64,000 bases of DNA from UBA940 sp045613745. GTDB taxonomy: Bacteria; Bacteroidota; Bacteroidia; Bacteroidales; Rikenellaceae. Positions 1-8,688 of this stretch are shown piece by piece (the stretch's first letter is position 1; every line of letters starts with the position of its first letter). The position numbers and the translations under genes were made by a program. The notes beneath the pieces are model-generated. The model made no database searches. It was given only the letters and a program-made list of their open reading frames with translations, and was not told the origin of the DNA. The stretch lies in contig JAZLBP010000010.1 of assembly GCA_045613745.1 (NCBI GenBank), positions 124,001 through 188,000 on the forward strand. The letters are read 5' to 3'.

Positions 1-47
1 CACGAACCGAAAAGAAAAACCGATAAAGACCAAACACTCATCCCACT

Positions 48-1481
48 ATGAGAGCCAATATAGTAATGCGATATATGGGTTATGTGATGTTGCTCAACGC
101 AGCCTTTATGCTGTTGTCGGCAGCCACAAGCCACTACTTCGGCGACACGGCACTCTATCCGCTGTTGCTGTCGGGCGTACTGACGGCAGCCGTCGGAGCC
201 ATACCCATTATGTTCGTTCCGGGTGGCGAGAAAATCAGCAACAAGGAGGGCTACTGCATTGTCGTTGGCTCGTGGATGATGTCGTGTCTGGTGGGTATGA
301 TGCCCTATCTGCTGTGGGGCGGAGAGTTCACGTTGGTCAACGCGTGGTTTGAGAGTGTGTCGGGCTACACCACAACGGGAGCCTCGATTCTCAAAAACAT
401 CGAAGCCGTACCCAAAGGACTGCTCTTCTGGCGCTCGGCGACCCACTGGATGGGAGGTATCGGCGTAGTTATGTTCGCGCTGGTGATTCTGCCCTCCATC
501 GGCAAAACCAAGATGACAATTTCGAGTGTGGAGATTTCTAACCTCGCCAAAGACAATTATCAGTACCGCAGCAACGTTATTATGCATATCCTGCTGTGGT
601 GCTATGTGACTATGACGCTGGTCTGCACCGTGCTGTTGAAGATTTGCGGTATGAACTGGTTTGACGCAGTGAATCACGCATTCTCGGCAGTGGCTACGGG
701 TGGTTTCAGCACCAAAAACCTGAGCGTCGGTGCATTCCACAATGGCTGGGCAGAGTTGGTTTTGGCCTTCTTTATGTTGCTGTCGTCGATTCACTACGGA
801 GTAATCTTCGCAACCATTACGGGCAAACACAACAACCTGTTCCGCTCGGAGGTGGTGCGCTACTTCTTGGGATCGGTGGTCGTGTGTGGAGTTATCTGCG
901 CCGTCAGCACCCGTTTGGGCGGATTGTACGACTCGTTTGGTCAGGCTCTGCGTGCGGGACTTTTCCAATGCGCATCGCTTGTGACCACAACGGGATTCGC
1001 CACCACAAATGTCTTTGCGTGGGGCTCCATTGCAATGATGGCACTGCTGTTTATGTCGATTCAGTGCGGTTGCGCGGGCTCGACAAGTGGAGGACTCAAA
1101 GCCGACCGCGTGGTGCTGGCCTTCAAGGTGTTCAAGATGCGTATCAAACAACAGCAACACCCCAACGCTGTGATTCGTATCAAACTCAACGGACAGATTC
1201 AGGAGTCGGGCGTGGTGGACTACGCAATGCAGTTTGTTGTGGCATACGCATTGATGATTGCCGTAGGCGCTGTGGTATTTGCTATGTGCGGCTTCTCGTT
1301 CGACGGAGCAGTGTCGGCGTCGGTGGCAAGTATCGGCAATGTGGGTATGGAGGTGTGCGACTTCGGTGGCTTCCCCAATGCGCCCTCGTTTGTTAGATTC
1401 TTCTCGCCCGTACTGATGTTGTTCGGTCGTTTGGAGATTTTCGGATTCATTCAGTTGTTCTTGTTAAGTACTTGGAAATAA
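48..1481 (+). CDS. trkH: TrkH-type potassium uptake channel subunit
   Basis: This 477-residue polytopic inner-membrane protein is the ion-conducting subunit of a Trk/Ktr potassium uptake system. The four pore-loop glycine motifs of the superfamily are visible: TTTGAS (108-113), TGGF (217-220), TTTGFA (313-318) and GNVGM (430-434). Hydrophobic segments run along the whole length. It ends naturally after a hydrophobic helix, so it is complete. The first ATG is used here; the methionine at codon 7 (MRYMGY) is an alternative start. TrkH needs a cytoplasmic NAD-binding regulator (TrkA), which is not in the 47 bases to the left and may lie just outside the window. The next gene starts 10 bases downstream, which suggests co-transcription. 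Family assignment is secure; TrkH versus KtrB is the only real ambiguity. Confidence 0.95.
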   Translation: MRANIVMRYMGYVMLLNAAFMLLSAATSHYFGDTALYPLLLSGVLTAAVGAIPIMFVPGGEKISNKEGYCIVVGSWMMSCLVGMMPYLLWGGEFTLVNAWFESVSGYTTTGASILKNIEAVPKGLLFWRSATHWMGGIGVVMFALVILPSIGKTKMTISSVEISNLAKDNYQYRSNVIMHILLWCYVTMTLVCTVLLKICGMNWFDAVNHAFSAVATGGFSTKNLSVGAFHNGWAELVLAFFMLLSSIHYGVIFATITGKHNNLFRSEVVRYFLGSVVVCGVICAVSTRLGGLYDSFGQALRAGLFQCASLVTTTGFATTNVFAWGSIAMMALLFMSIQCGCAGSTSGGLKADRVVLAFKVFKMRIKQQQHPNAVIRIKLNGQIQESGVVDYAMQFVVAYALMIAVGAVVFAMCGFSFDGAVSASVASIGNVGMEVCDFGGFPNAPSFVRFFSPVLMLFGRLEIFGFIQLFLLSTWK

Positions 1482-1491
1482 TTTTAGAGAG

Positions 1492-3060
1492 ATGTTACGC
1501 AAGTTTACCATACTGACCCTGCTGGTCGTGGCTACACTCGGGCTTTTGGCACAAAACCCCGAGGTGAAGGCACGTGTCAAAGGGTTGGAAAACAATAAAG
1601 AGTATATGGAGTTGTTGCACCAAGAGAAAAACTTGGAGAGGCAGAGCGACTCCATTCAACAACAGGTTGCCGTGTTCCGTCAGGAGTATCGCACCGATAC
1701 CCTCAATCGTGCCGCGCGCGCTGTGCAAATCCTCGAAATTGAGGAGGTGCTGTTTGACTTGCGCGACCGTCTGGGCGAGTTGAGCAACCGCATCAACATC
1801 ATCGAGCAGGATTGGATTCTGCAACACCTCAACGACAATGTGGCCGAAGCACCCGCCGACACCACCGAGGCCGACGCGGCCGATGTAGTAGCTTCGCCCG
1901 ACTCGCTGATTGCCGAGGTCAAGGACACCACAAGCCGCAACCTGCTCTACAACGAGCGTCTTGCAGCCGAGCTTGACGCCGAAGATATTGCCGCCATCCG
2001 CGCGGGACAAGAGGTGGAGATTCGCCTTGTGAACGACGCCAAGGAGTATGCAAAGTACCACCATCTGCTGCTCGACCTGAAAAACCGCCACTCGATGGCC
2101 GACAGTGCATCGCTTGCAACCCGTCTGTTCGAGGAGTTTACCGACGTCACCGAGAACAACCTCGAAATCGAGAGCCGCATTGCCGACGATTGGAACGAAG
2201 TGTTCGACAACAAGTCGTACACCTACAACTATCTGCTCGACAAACTGGGCAACACCTCGCTGCGCGACTCGTTTAACCTACGTCTTAACAACATTGCCGC
2301 ACGCGTAATTGACAGCGACGTTCCCTCGGCCGCCGTGCTGAACTATGCCCTGCAACGTCGCGCCCTGACCGAGTATGAGTTGGCTATCGCTCGTTCGCTG
2401 GGATTGGACAACGCCGCCGACTCGCTGGCCGCACAACTCGCAGCAGATGACTACCAAACACTCGTGGCGCTGTCGCCCATTGGCCGAATTGCCGAGCGTG
2501 TGTTCCTCAACTACGAGGACATCACTACTCACAGTAGCTCTCCCTACAACTCGCGCAACCCCATCCCCGAGTGTGAGATATATCCCAAAGGTACAATCTA
2601 TCGTATCCTTATTGGTACCTTCTCGTCGGAGCAGTCGCCCACCATCTTCCGCGGCGCGGCACCTCTGTACGTTCAGCCGATTATGGGCAAGTATCGCTAC
2701 TTCCTTGGTGGTTTCGCCTCGGACAGCACAGCCTTTGCCGCCGCCGAGCAGTGTCGCAAAATCGGTTTCCGCAAACCCGAGGTCGTGGTGTGGGTCGATG
2801 GCCAATACTTCAACCTGAGCGAGGAGGCCGAAGGCGAGGAGGAGAGCCGCCGTTTCCGCATTGTGATTGACAGCGAGGAGCCGCTCAGCGAAGAGCTTGT
2901 GCGACAAATCAAGGAGAGCACCAACAATGCCGACATCGTCAAGATGGGTAACTCCTACTCTATCGACAACATCGAGGGCAATCTGAATGCCCTGCGAATC
3001 AAAGAGGGCATCGAGGCTGTGGGAAAAATTCCCGCCCGAATCGAGGAGATTGGAAATTAA
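1492..3060 (+). CDS. Secreted SPOR-like domain protein
   Basis: A 522-residue protein with an N-terminal signal peptide (MLRKFTILTLLVVATLGLLA, cleavage near residue 21). A long, charged, mostly helical region follows (about 25-340), rich in Glu, Asp and Ala and probably coiled coil. From about residue 368 there is a beta-alpha-beta stretch (YRILIGTFSS, then YRYFLGGF and a GF-[RK] motif) that resembles SPOR domains, which bind denuded peptidoglycan. A second, weaker copy may occupy 450-522. The gene lies 10 bases after trkH and 80 bases before nfeD, so it is probably in their transcription unit. A role in the periplasm at the cell wall is inferred from the SPOR-like fold only; no catalytic motif is seen. 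Confidence 0.75.
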   Translation: MLRKFTILTLLVVATLGLLAQNPEVKARVKGLENNKEYMELLHQEKNLERQSDSIQQQVAVFRQEYRTDTLNRAARAVQILEIEEVLFDLRDRLGELSNRINIIEQDWILQHLNDNVAEAPADTTEADAADVVASPDSLIAEVKDTTSRNLLYNERLAAELDAEDIAAIRAGQEVEIRLVNDAKEYAKYHHLLLDLKNRHSMADSASLATRLFEEFTDVTENNLEIESRIADDWNEVFDNKSYTYNYLLDKLGNTSLRDSFNLRLNNIAARVIDSDVPSAAVLNYALQRRALTEYELAIARSLGLDNAADSLAAQLAADDYQTLVALSPIGRIAERVFLNYEDITTHSSSPYNSRNPIPECEIYPKGTIYRILIGTFSSEQSPTIFRGAAPLYVQPIMGKYRYFLGGFASDSTAFAAAEQCRKIGFRKPEVVVWVDGQYFNLSEEAEGEEESRRFRIVIDSEEPLSEELVRQIKESTNNADIVKMGNSYSIDNIEGNLNALRIKEGIEAVGKIPARIEEIGN

Positions 3061-3140
3061 TTACTATCTTTATGGTGCGAACTATTATATAATAGGTAGT
3101 CGCACCTAAACACAACCCTCACACAAAAAACACAGCGCGT

Positions 3141-3602
3141 ATGTGGATTATCATTTTTCTTTTGCTTCTGGGTACCCTGCTCCTGCTGAGTGAGTTGCTG
3201 ATATTTACGGGCACAGCCATTGCGGGAATCCTCTCGGTGGTGGCCTATGGCGTGGCAGCCGCAATGTCGTGGCAGCTGAATGGTTGGACAGGACTTGCCA
3301 TAACTCTCGGCGTAATCATCGTAATCTCGCTGGCTATGGCGGCGATTTTCCTGCGCTCGGGAATGTGGAAGAAGCTGACCTTGGCTGACAGCATCGACAG
3401 CGTATCGCAAGCCGCCCCCCAACAAAATGTGGCAGTGGGCGACCGAGGCATCACAACTACACGCCTTGCACCAAGCGGCAAAGTCCTAATCAACGGCCAA
3501 ACCTTCGAGGCACGCAACAACGAAGCCTACACCGAGCCACAAACCCAAGTCGAAGTGATTGGGTTTGACAACTTCACCATTCTGGTCAAAACAGTCGAAT
3601 AA
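3141..3602 (+). CDS. NfeD-like membrane protein, short form
   Basis: A 153-residue protein with two or three N-terminal membrane segments (about 1-72) and a soluble C-terminal beta-rich domain (about 88-150). That domain contains GDRGITTTRLAPSGKVLINGQ, typical of the NfeD OB-fold. The short form lacks the ClpP-like protease domain of long NfeD proteins. Short NfeD proteins are encoded beside flotillins and are thought to bind them; the flotillin FloA follows 21 bases downstream here, which is the classical pairing. The two proteins would act together in membrane-domain organisation. The start is the first ATG after an A-rich leader. Confidence 0.9.
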   Translation: MWIIIFLLLLGTLLLLSELLIFTGTAIAGILSVVAYGVAAAMSWQLNGWTGLAITLGVIIVISLAMAAIFLRSGMWKKLTLADSIDSVSQAAPQQNVAVGDRGITTTRLAPSGKVLINGQTFEARNNEAYTEPQTQVEVIGFDNFTILVKTVE

Positions 3603-3623
3603 CATCAAAAAAAACGATAAGCT

Positions 3624-4586
3624 ATGTTTGAGTCATCACCCGTAAGTTTGATTGTCATCGCGGTATTGAGCATCATACTGCTGTGGATTATTCTCTATTA
3701 TGTACCCGTAGGCCTGTGGTTCTATGCCATCATCTCGGACGCCAAGGTAGGTCTGCTGCAACTTGTGTTTATGCGCTGGCGTAAGGTTCCGCCCACAGTC
3801 ATCGTGTCGTCGATGGTCGAGAGTACCAAGGCGGGATTGCGACTGAATGCCAACGAGTTGGAAGCGCACTATCTGGCAGGAGGTAACGTAACCAATGTTG
3901 TTCACGCCCTTGTGTCGGCACAAAAGGCCGGTATCGCACTCGACTTCCAAATGGCAACCGCCATCGACCTGGCAGGTCGTAACGTATTGGAGGCTGTACA
4001 GATGTCGGTTAATCCCAAGGTAATCAATACTCCGTCGGTTGCTGCGGTGGCCAAGGATGGTATTCAGCTTATTGCCAAGGCGAGGGTTACCGTGCGTGCC
4101 AACATCCGTCAGTTGGTGGGTGGTGCCGGCGAGGAGACTATTTTGGCTCGCGTAGGCGAAGGCATCGTGTCGAGTATCGGTTCGAGCGAAACCCATAAAG
4201 TGGTATTGGAGAACCCCGACGTGATTTCGAAAACCGTATTGGCAAAGGGTCTGGACGCAGGTACTGCGTACGAAATTCTGTCGATTGACATTGCCGACAT
4301 CGACGTTGGTAAAAACATCGGCGCCGAGCTGCAAATCGACCAAGCAAATGCCGACAAGAACATTGCCCAAGCCAAGGCAGAGGAGCGTCGTGCTATGGCT
4401 GTGGCTTTGGAGCAGGAGAACATCGCCAAGGCGCAAGACGCGCGCGCGAAGGTTATCTTGGCCGAGGCCGAAGTACCCCTTGCAATGGCAGAGGCTTTCC
4501 GCAACGGCAACCTCGGCATTATGGACTACTACAAGATGCGCAACATTCAGGCTGACACCTCGATGCGCGAAAAGATTGGTAAGTAG
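3624..4586 (+). CDS. floA: Flotillin-like protein FloA
   Basis: A 320-residue flotillin-like protein that organises functional membrane microdomains. The N-terminus carries a hydrophobic hairpin-like segment (about 5-40). An SPFH-type domain follows, and from about residue 230 there is an Ala/Glu/Lys-rich coiled coil (IGAELQIDQANADKNIAQAK and onward) that drives oligomerisation. Length and the motifs GGNVTNVV and IADIDVGKNIGAELQID fit the FloA (former UPF0365) family. It is the last gene of the trkH-SPOR-nfeD-floA run and is followed 18 bases later by an intrinsic terminator. The pairing with NfeD strengthens the call. Confidence 0.95.
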   Translation: MFESSPVSLIVIAVLSIILLWIILYYVPVGLWFYAIISDAKVGLLQLVFMRWRKVPPTVIVSSMVESTKAGLRLNANELEAHYLAGGNVTNVVHALVSAQKAGIALDFQMATAIDLAGRNVLEAVQMSVNPKVINTPSVAAVAKDGIQLIAKARVTVRANIRQLVGGAGEETILARVGEGIVSSIGSSETHKVVLENPDVISKTVLAKGLDAGTAYEILSIDIADIDVGKNIGAELQIDQANADKNIAQAKAEERRAMAVALEQENIAKAQDARAKVILAEAEVPLAMAEAFRNGNLGIMDYYKMRNIQADTSMREKIGK

Positions 4587-4604
4587 CGCCGTGCCACTGA
4601 AACT

Positions 4605-4641
4605 AAAAGAGCTGTACTTCCGATGGGAGTACAGCTCTTTT
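4605..4641. terminator. Bidirectional intrinsic terminator
   Basis: Perfect 14-bp inverted repeat (AAAAGAGCTGTACT, matched by AGTACAGCTCTTTT) with a nine-base loop. It has a T-run on the plus side and an A-run on the other, so it can stop both floA and the converging regulator gene. Confidence 0.9.
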
Positions 4642-4642
4642 T

Positions 4643-5242
4643 TTAGTAGTCAGTTACATCAATCAACTTATTGAGGATTGCATAGACCGTAAGACCTGAT
4701 ATTGAATTAATACCCAACTTGTGGGAAATGTTCTTGCGGTGGGTAATGACTGTGTGTACCGAGAGGTTGAACTCGTCGGCTATCTCCTTGTTGGTTTTAC
4801 CACGAGCAACGGCGGTCAGGATGTCGCGCTCTCGGGCCGACAGTTCATCGCTTTCGGTGCGCAAAGGTGAGCCAGCATTTTGCTCAACCACCGACGACAG
4901 GCGCGCAAGGATGGTTTCGGAACTGTCGTAAAGTCCCACAACGCCATCGAAGCTGCGGACAAGCGACTCATCGAGCGGTAGACCGCAATTCAGCGCCAAC
5001 ACGGGAACTCCGCGACCACTCAATCGGCGGCGCAACTCACCACGCTCGTCCCACGACGCAACGGCGGGATCCACCAGCACGACATCGCACGCGCCAAACT
5101 TGGCATCGGAGTAGAAGTCGAGATTGGGGAGCGTTCCGCAGGGGACAAACTCGCGACTGCGCAACAAAATCTCGCTCACACCCGCCGCAACAATCTCGGA
5201 GGGAGTGATGATAAGTACATTGTATTTGGTGCGGCTATTCAT
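4643..5242 (-). CDS. LuxR-family response regulator with atypical receiver
   Basis: A 199-residue DNA-binding regulator. The C-terminal LuxR/GerE helix-turn-helix (about 135-192) is clear: LSARERDIL, then GKTNKEIADEFNLSVHTV and HRKNISHKLGI. The N-terminal half looks like a receiver domain with a possible phospho-acceptor Asp58 (VLVDPAV). The acidic pair normally near residues 10-14 is replaced by IITPSE, and no conserved Lys is obvious, so phosphorylation may not be the input. The gene overlaps the upstream hemerythrin gene by 8 bases, so the two are translationally coupled. A likely reading is that the hemerythrin protein senses oxygen, nitric oxide or iron and the regulator responds; this is inference from context. 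Confidence 0.85.
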   Translation of the reverse strand: MNSRTKYNVLIITPSEIVAAGVSEILLRSREFVPCGTLPNLDFYSDAKFGACDVVLVDPAVASWDERGELRRRLSGRGVPVLALNCGLPLDESLVRSFDGVVGLYDSSETILARLSSVVEQNAGSPLRTESDELSARERDILTAVARGKTNKEIADEFNLSVHTVITHRKNISHKLGINSISGLTVYAILNKLIDVTDY

Positions 5243-5933
5243 CCTTTTCGAGTTTTGCTACCAGCGGAATGAGTATTCGGTTTTCTATTTCGGTGTGGCG
5301 GTCGAGGTCCTTCTCGATGCGGAAGATGTCCTCCAACACCGCGTGACGCTCGGTAACGGCCGAACTCTCGGGCAGGTATTTAAGTACAATATTTTTGATG
5401 TCATTGAGTTTGTCCTCGATGTTGCCGTGATTGTGGCCAAACTGGTCGATGTTGTAGCCATCGACACGCGCGCCACCCGAAATAAGCGACTCAATGTAGG
5501 GGAATACGGTCTCCTCCTCATAGGCAAAGTGGTTGTCAACCTCGGCCTGATAGTCGTCGAAGAAGCGGTCGATTACGCGGCGGTTGGTGACATCCAGCGA
5601 TGCAACCATTGCGTGGATATGCTCGTGCAGACGGGGGAAACACACCTCGGCATAGTAGCGGTGCGAAGCGCGCAGGTAGGCCACCAAATGAGGTAGGTCC
5701 TCGCGGCGAAGCTCCTCGATGTGAGGCACATATCCATCAAAAGAATAGACATTGCAAATCATCAGAAACAGTTCGGGCGACAGGCCATAGCGGCGGCAGA
5801 TGTCGTCAACAGTGGCATCGCCAAAACCCAGACGGATACCCAATCGCTCGACGATTCCGAGCAACATCAGTTCGGCTGAAATCATATCGGCGAGTTTGCA
5901 TCGTCGGTTGTATGGAGCAAAACGTATTGTCAT
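5235..5933 (-). CDS. Hemerythrin-domain protein
   Basis: A 232-residue protein with a hemerythrin four-helix bundle (about 85-225). Candidate di-iron ligands are H91, H135, E139, H169, H213 and E217, in the order expected for hemerythrins (NHFAYEEE and RHTEIENR are the most recognisable pieces). The N-terminal region (about 15-70), with GFGDATVDDICRRYGL, resembles a degenerate ScdA/DUF542-like module. Family members bind O2 or NO or repair iron-sulfur clusters. The -7 box is TAACTTTG on the minus strand (5953-5960); an 8-bp CAATATTG palindrome (5987-5994) and a GGTATT-N11-AATACC inverted repeat (5996-6018) lie upstream. The gene forms a two-gene operon with the LuxR regulator. Confidence 0.88.
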   Translation of the reverse strand: MTIRFAPYNRRCKLADMISAELMLLGIVERLGIRLGFGDATVDDICRRYGLSPELFLMICNVYSFDGYVPHIEELRREDLPHLVAYLRASHRYYAEVCFPRLHEHIHAMVASLDVTNRRVIDRFFDDYQAEVDNHFAYEEETVFPYIESLISGGARVDGYNIDQFGHNHGNIEDKLNDIKNIVLKYLPESSAVTERHAVLEDIFRIEKDLDRHTEIENRILIPLVAKLEKDE

Positions 5934-6030
5934 TGTGTGTGTCGTATTTTTGCAAAGTTAGTGTTTTTTTTCGAAACTCCGACTCACAATATTGAGGTAT
6001 TCGGCGGTGTCAAATACCAACATCGTGCGA

Positions 6031-6151
6031 TTGTGCGGCACGCGCCAAGGCCCTATCTTTGCAGTGTTATTTTAGTTGAATGGTGATTTTGATTATTCTG
6101 TTGGAATCTTGATTCCATCGAAAAAGAGTTGTCGGGATGACAACTCTTTTT
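6031..6151 (+). ncRNA. Candidate small RNA with its own promoter and terminator
   Basis: An isolated plus-strand transcription unit in the gap 5934-6281. A TTG at 6031-6033 is 20 bp before TATCTTTG (6054-6061), which places the start near 6068. A strong intrinsic terminator (13-bp stem, 6121-6151, then T-run) follows, giving an RNA of about 80 bases. Upstream of the terminator is a small GGAAT-CUUG-AUUCC hairpin (6103-6116). A 10-codon ORF, MVILIILLES, lies at 6080-6112. No plus-strand gene follows until 8806, so this is not an ordinary leader. It could be a small RNA, a short hydrophobic peptide gene or a relic attenuator. The rest of the gap holds the hemerythrin promoter and the repeat at 6165. 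Confidence 0.5.
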
Positions 6152-6164
6152 GTTTTATATAATA

Positions 6165-6283
6165 AGAACGTGTATAAGAAGAGGGCAAGGCTTGCGAAAC
6201 GCGAGAAACCGCAGCATACTTGGGTGTATGTGAAGATTTCGAGCGAAAACGTAACGCAGAAATCACCCTCTTAGGCACGTTCT
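6165..6283. repeat. Structured intergenic repeat, copy A
   Basis: A 119-base element flanked by imperfect inverted arms (AGAACGTG at the left, CACGTTCT at the right, extended by an AAGAGGG/CCCTCTT pairing). It has an internal CATAC-N6-GTATG hairpin. The core is clearly homologous to the element at 36109-36220: AAGGCTTGCGAAA, AAACCGCAGCATACT and GTATGTGA-GATTT are shared. Both copies sit just downstream of an intrinsic terminator and at the 3' side of a minus-strand gene; here the right arm reaches the feoB stop codon. Confidence 0.7.
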
Positions 6284-8660
6284 ACATAAATAAGCCAGCG
6301 ATTATAAATGTAAGCCAAGCCATTAACCAAGCAATAGCAGTGTTGTAAAGCACCGTAAACCACGCCCATCGGCGGCTTCCCGTTTCGTGGCGCACCGTAG
6401 CCACTGTGGCTATGCACGGGAAGAACAGCAGCACGAAGATCATAAACGACAGTGCCGAGGCGGGGGTAAAGCCGCTTGACGAGGCAAGCGAAGTGGCAAG
6501 TCCCTCTTCGGAGTCGGCACCACACAATACGCCAAGTGTACTCACCACCAGCTCCTTGGCGGGGATGCTTGTCAACAGGGCCACACTTGCGCGCCAGTCG
6601 AGTCCGAGGGGTTTCATTATGGGTTCGATAACTCGGCCCACGCGACCCACAAACGAGTACTCTTGTTGTGCGGCTACGGGATCAGTCGAAGCATCGAGGG
6701 TTGCAGCATCCAAGCGAGGGAAGTAGCCCAGCACCCATATTATAATGGTAGCCAGCAGAATGACCGTACCGATTTTACGCAGGTATTGTTCGCACTTGTC
6801 CCACATATGTTTGAGGGTAGCCAAGAGTGTCGGCACGCGATAGGGCGGAAGCTCCATTACAAAGGGTGTTTCGTCCTTATGGAACTTAATGGCGCGTAAC
6901 AGACGGGCCGTAATACCCGCAACCGCGATACCGCAAAGGTACAATCCCACCAACACCAGCGGAGCCGCATCGGGGAAGAATGCACCAGCAAGCAGAATAT
7001 AGACGGGGAGTCGCGCACTGCACGACATAAACGGAGTGATGAGGATTGTTATGAGTCGGCTGCTACGGCTCTCGATGGTGCGCGTCGCCATAATCGCGGG
7101 CACGTTACATCCGAAGCCCATCAGCAAGGGGATGAACGACTTGCCGTGCAGACCCATTCGGTGCATCACCCTATCCATAATGAATGCCGCGCGAGCCATA
7201 TAGCCCGAGTCCTCCATCAGCGAGATAAACAAGTATAGTATCAAGATATTGGGCAGGAACACAGCCACGCTTCCCACACCGCCGACAATTCCATCGACCA
7301 GCAGGCTACGCAGCCAACCCTCGGGTACAATCGCCCCCAGCCACTCGCCAAGCAGGGCAAAAGCCATCTCAATCCACGCCTGCGGATATGCACCAAGCTT
7401 GAAGGTGGCAAAGAACATCAGCCACATCACAAAAACAAAAATCGGGAAGCCCAGCCATTTGTTGGCAACCAGACGGTCGATACGGCGGGTACGGCGATTG
7501 GTGTCACGCGTGGGCTCGGTCATAGTCTCGGCCAGTGCACCCGCAATGAAACCATACTTTGCGTCACTGACTGCCATCTCGACATCCTTGCCCGTGCGTC
7601 GTTCGACAATCGCGGCCGCCTTGACACCCTCGGCAACCCACTCATCGAAATTGCGGCACGCCGACAGTACCGACAGCGCCTCCTTGTCACCCTCAATAAG
7701 TTTGACAGCCCAATAGCGGACGGGAAACTGCTTTGGCAGGTCGTCGCACGGACGAATCATTGCTGCAAGCTCGGCTATCTGCTCCTCCATCACACTGCCA
7801 TAGCCGATGTGGATGTGGCGGGCAACGGAGTTGGTACCCTCGAACATCTCGATTACGGTATCGAGCAGCTGTTCCAAACCTCTGCCACTGCGCGCAACGG
7901 TGGGCACCATAGGCACACCCATCATAGCGCCAAGCGTTTGGTAATCAAGCGTAGCACCGCTTGCGGCCAACTCGTCGTACATATTGAGAGCCACCACGGT
8001 ACGTTGGTTCAGGTCGATAAGTTCGGTTGTGAGGTAGAGGTTGCGCTCGACATTGGAGGCCACCACCGAGTTTACAATAACGTCGGGCATCTGTTCGTAG
8101 AGGTGACGACGCACATAGACCTCCTCGGGCGAGTAGGCCGACAGCGAATAGGTACCCGGCAGGTCGGTGATATTAATTTTATAGCCCTTGTAGGAAAAGT
8201 GTCCCGTTGTGGCATCCACCGTCACGCCGCTATAGTTGCCGACGTGTTCGCTTGCACCCGACAGAGCATTGAACAGCGAGGTCTTGCCACTATTGGGATT
8301 GCCGACCAGCGCCACATTGATTACGTTTTGGCGTGTAGCCTTGCGCATTCGGCGGAAACAATCCACCACCGAACACTCGCCACACATCGAGTCGCAGCCC
8401 ACGGTAGCCACAGCCTCAACTTGAAGTTGAGCCTCGGCCTCGGGCAACACCTCGATCATTGCGGCCTCGCTACGGCGCAACGACACATCGTAGCCCATAA
8501 CGGTATATTTCACAGGGTCGCTGAACGGCGAGTCGAGCACCGACAACACCTTTTGTCCTCGCACGAAGCCCATCTCCATAATGCGCTTGCGAAAACCTCC
8601 GTGTCCCGACACTCGGACAATTACGGCAGATTCGCCGTTTTTGAGTTCCGACAGTTTCAT
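6282..8660 (-). CDS. feoB: FeoA-FeoB fusion, ferrous iron transporter
   Basis: A 792-residue inner-membrane Fe2+ importer. Residues 1-75 are a FeoA-type SH3-like domain. A Cys-bearing linker with C89, C93, C96 and C101 follows. The GTPase domain has the P-loop GNPNSGKTS (120-128) and DLPG (166-169). The rest is the multi-helix FeoB permease, including the Gate-like FIPLLMGFGCNVPAIMATRT segment. The start is taken at MKLSELKNGE: the longer reading frame from 8726 begins upstream of the -7 box and would not be transcribed. The spaced linker cysteines could bind a metal or Fe-S cluster and act like FeoC; this is inference. The gene appears monocistronic with its own promoter. Confidence 0.95.
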   Translation of the reverse strand: MKLSELKNGESAVIVRVSGHGGFRKRIMEMGFVRGQKVLSVLDSPFSDPVKYTVMGYDVSLRRSEAAMIEVLPEAEAQLQVEAVATVGCDSMCGECSVVDCFRRMRKATRQNVINVALVGNPNSGKTSLFNALSGASEHVGNYSGVTVDATTGHFSYKGYKINITDLPGTYSLSAYSPEEVYVRRHLYEQMPDVIVNSVVASNVERNLYLTTELIDLNQRTVVALNMYDELAASGATLDYQTLGAMMGVPMVPTVARSGRGLEQLLDTVIEMFEGTNSVARHIHIGYGSVMEEQIAELAAMIRPCDDLPKQFPVRYWAVKLIEGDKEALSVLSACRNFDEWVAEGVKAAAIVERRTGKDVEMAVSDAKYGFIAGALAETMTEPTRDTNRRTRRIDRLVANKWLGFPIFVFVMWLMFFATFKLGAYPQAWIEMAFALLGEWLGAIVPEGWLRSLLVDGIVGGVGSVAVFLPNILILYLFISLMEDSGYMARAAFIMDRVMHRMGLHGKSFIPLLMGFGCNVPAIMATRTIESRSSRLITILITPFMSCSARLPVYILLAGAFFPDAAPLVLVGLYLCGIAVAGITARLLRAIKFHKDETPFVMELPPYRVPTLLATLKHMWDKCEQYLRKIGTVILLATIIIWVLGYFPRLDAATLDASTDPVAAQQEYSFVGRVGRVIEPIMKPLGLDWRASVALLTSIPAKELVVSTLGVLCGADSEEGLATSLASSSGFTPASALSFMIFVLLFFPCIATVATVRHETGSRRWAWFTVLYNTAIAWLMAWLTFIIAGLFM

Positions 8661-8688
8661 CTTTTGTTTATCACTATTTTTGCTGATG

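Noticed and set aside
5996..6018. Same operator in front of the hemerythrin gene and feoB
   Set aside because: The half-sites GGTATT and AATACC recur, but the order is reversed (GGTATT-N11-AATACC against AATACC-N8-GGTATT), so they are not clearly the same site.
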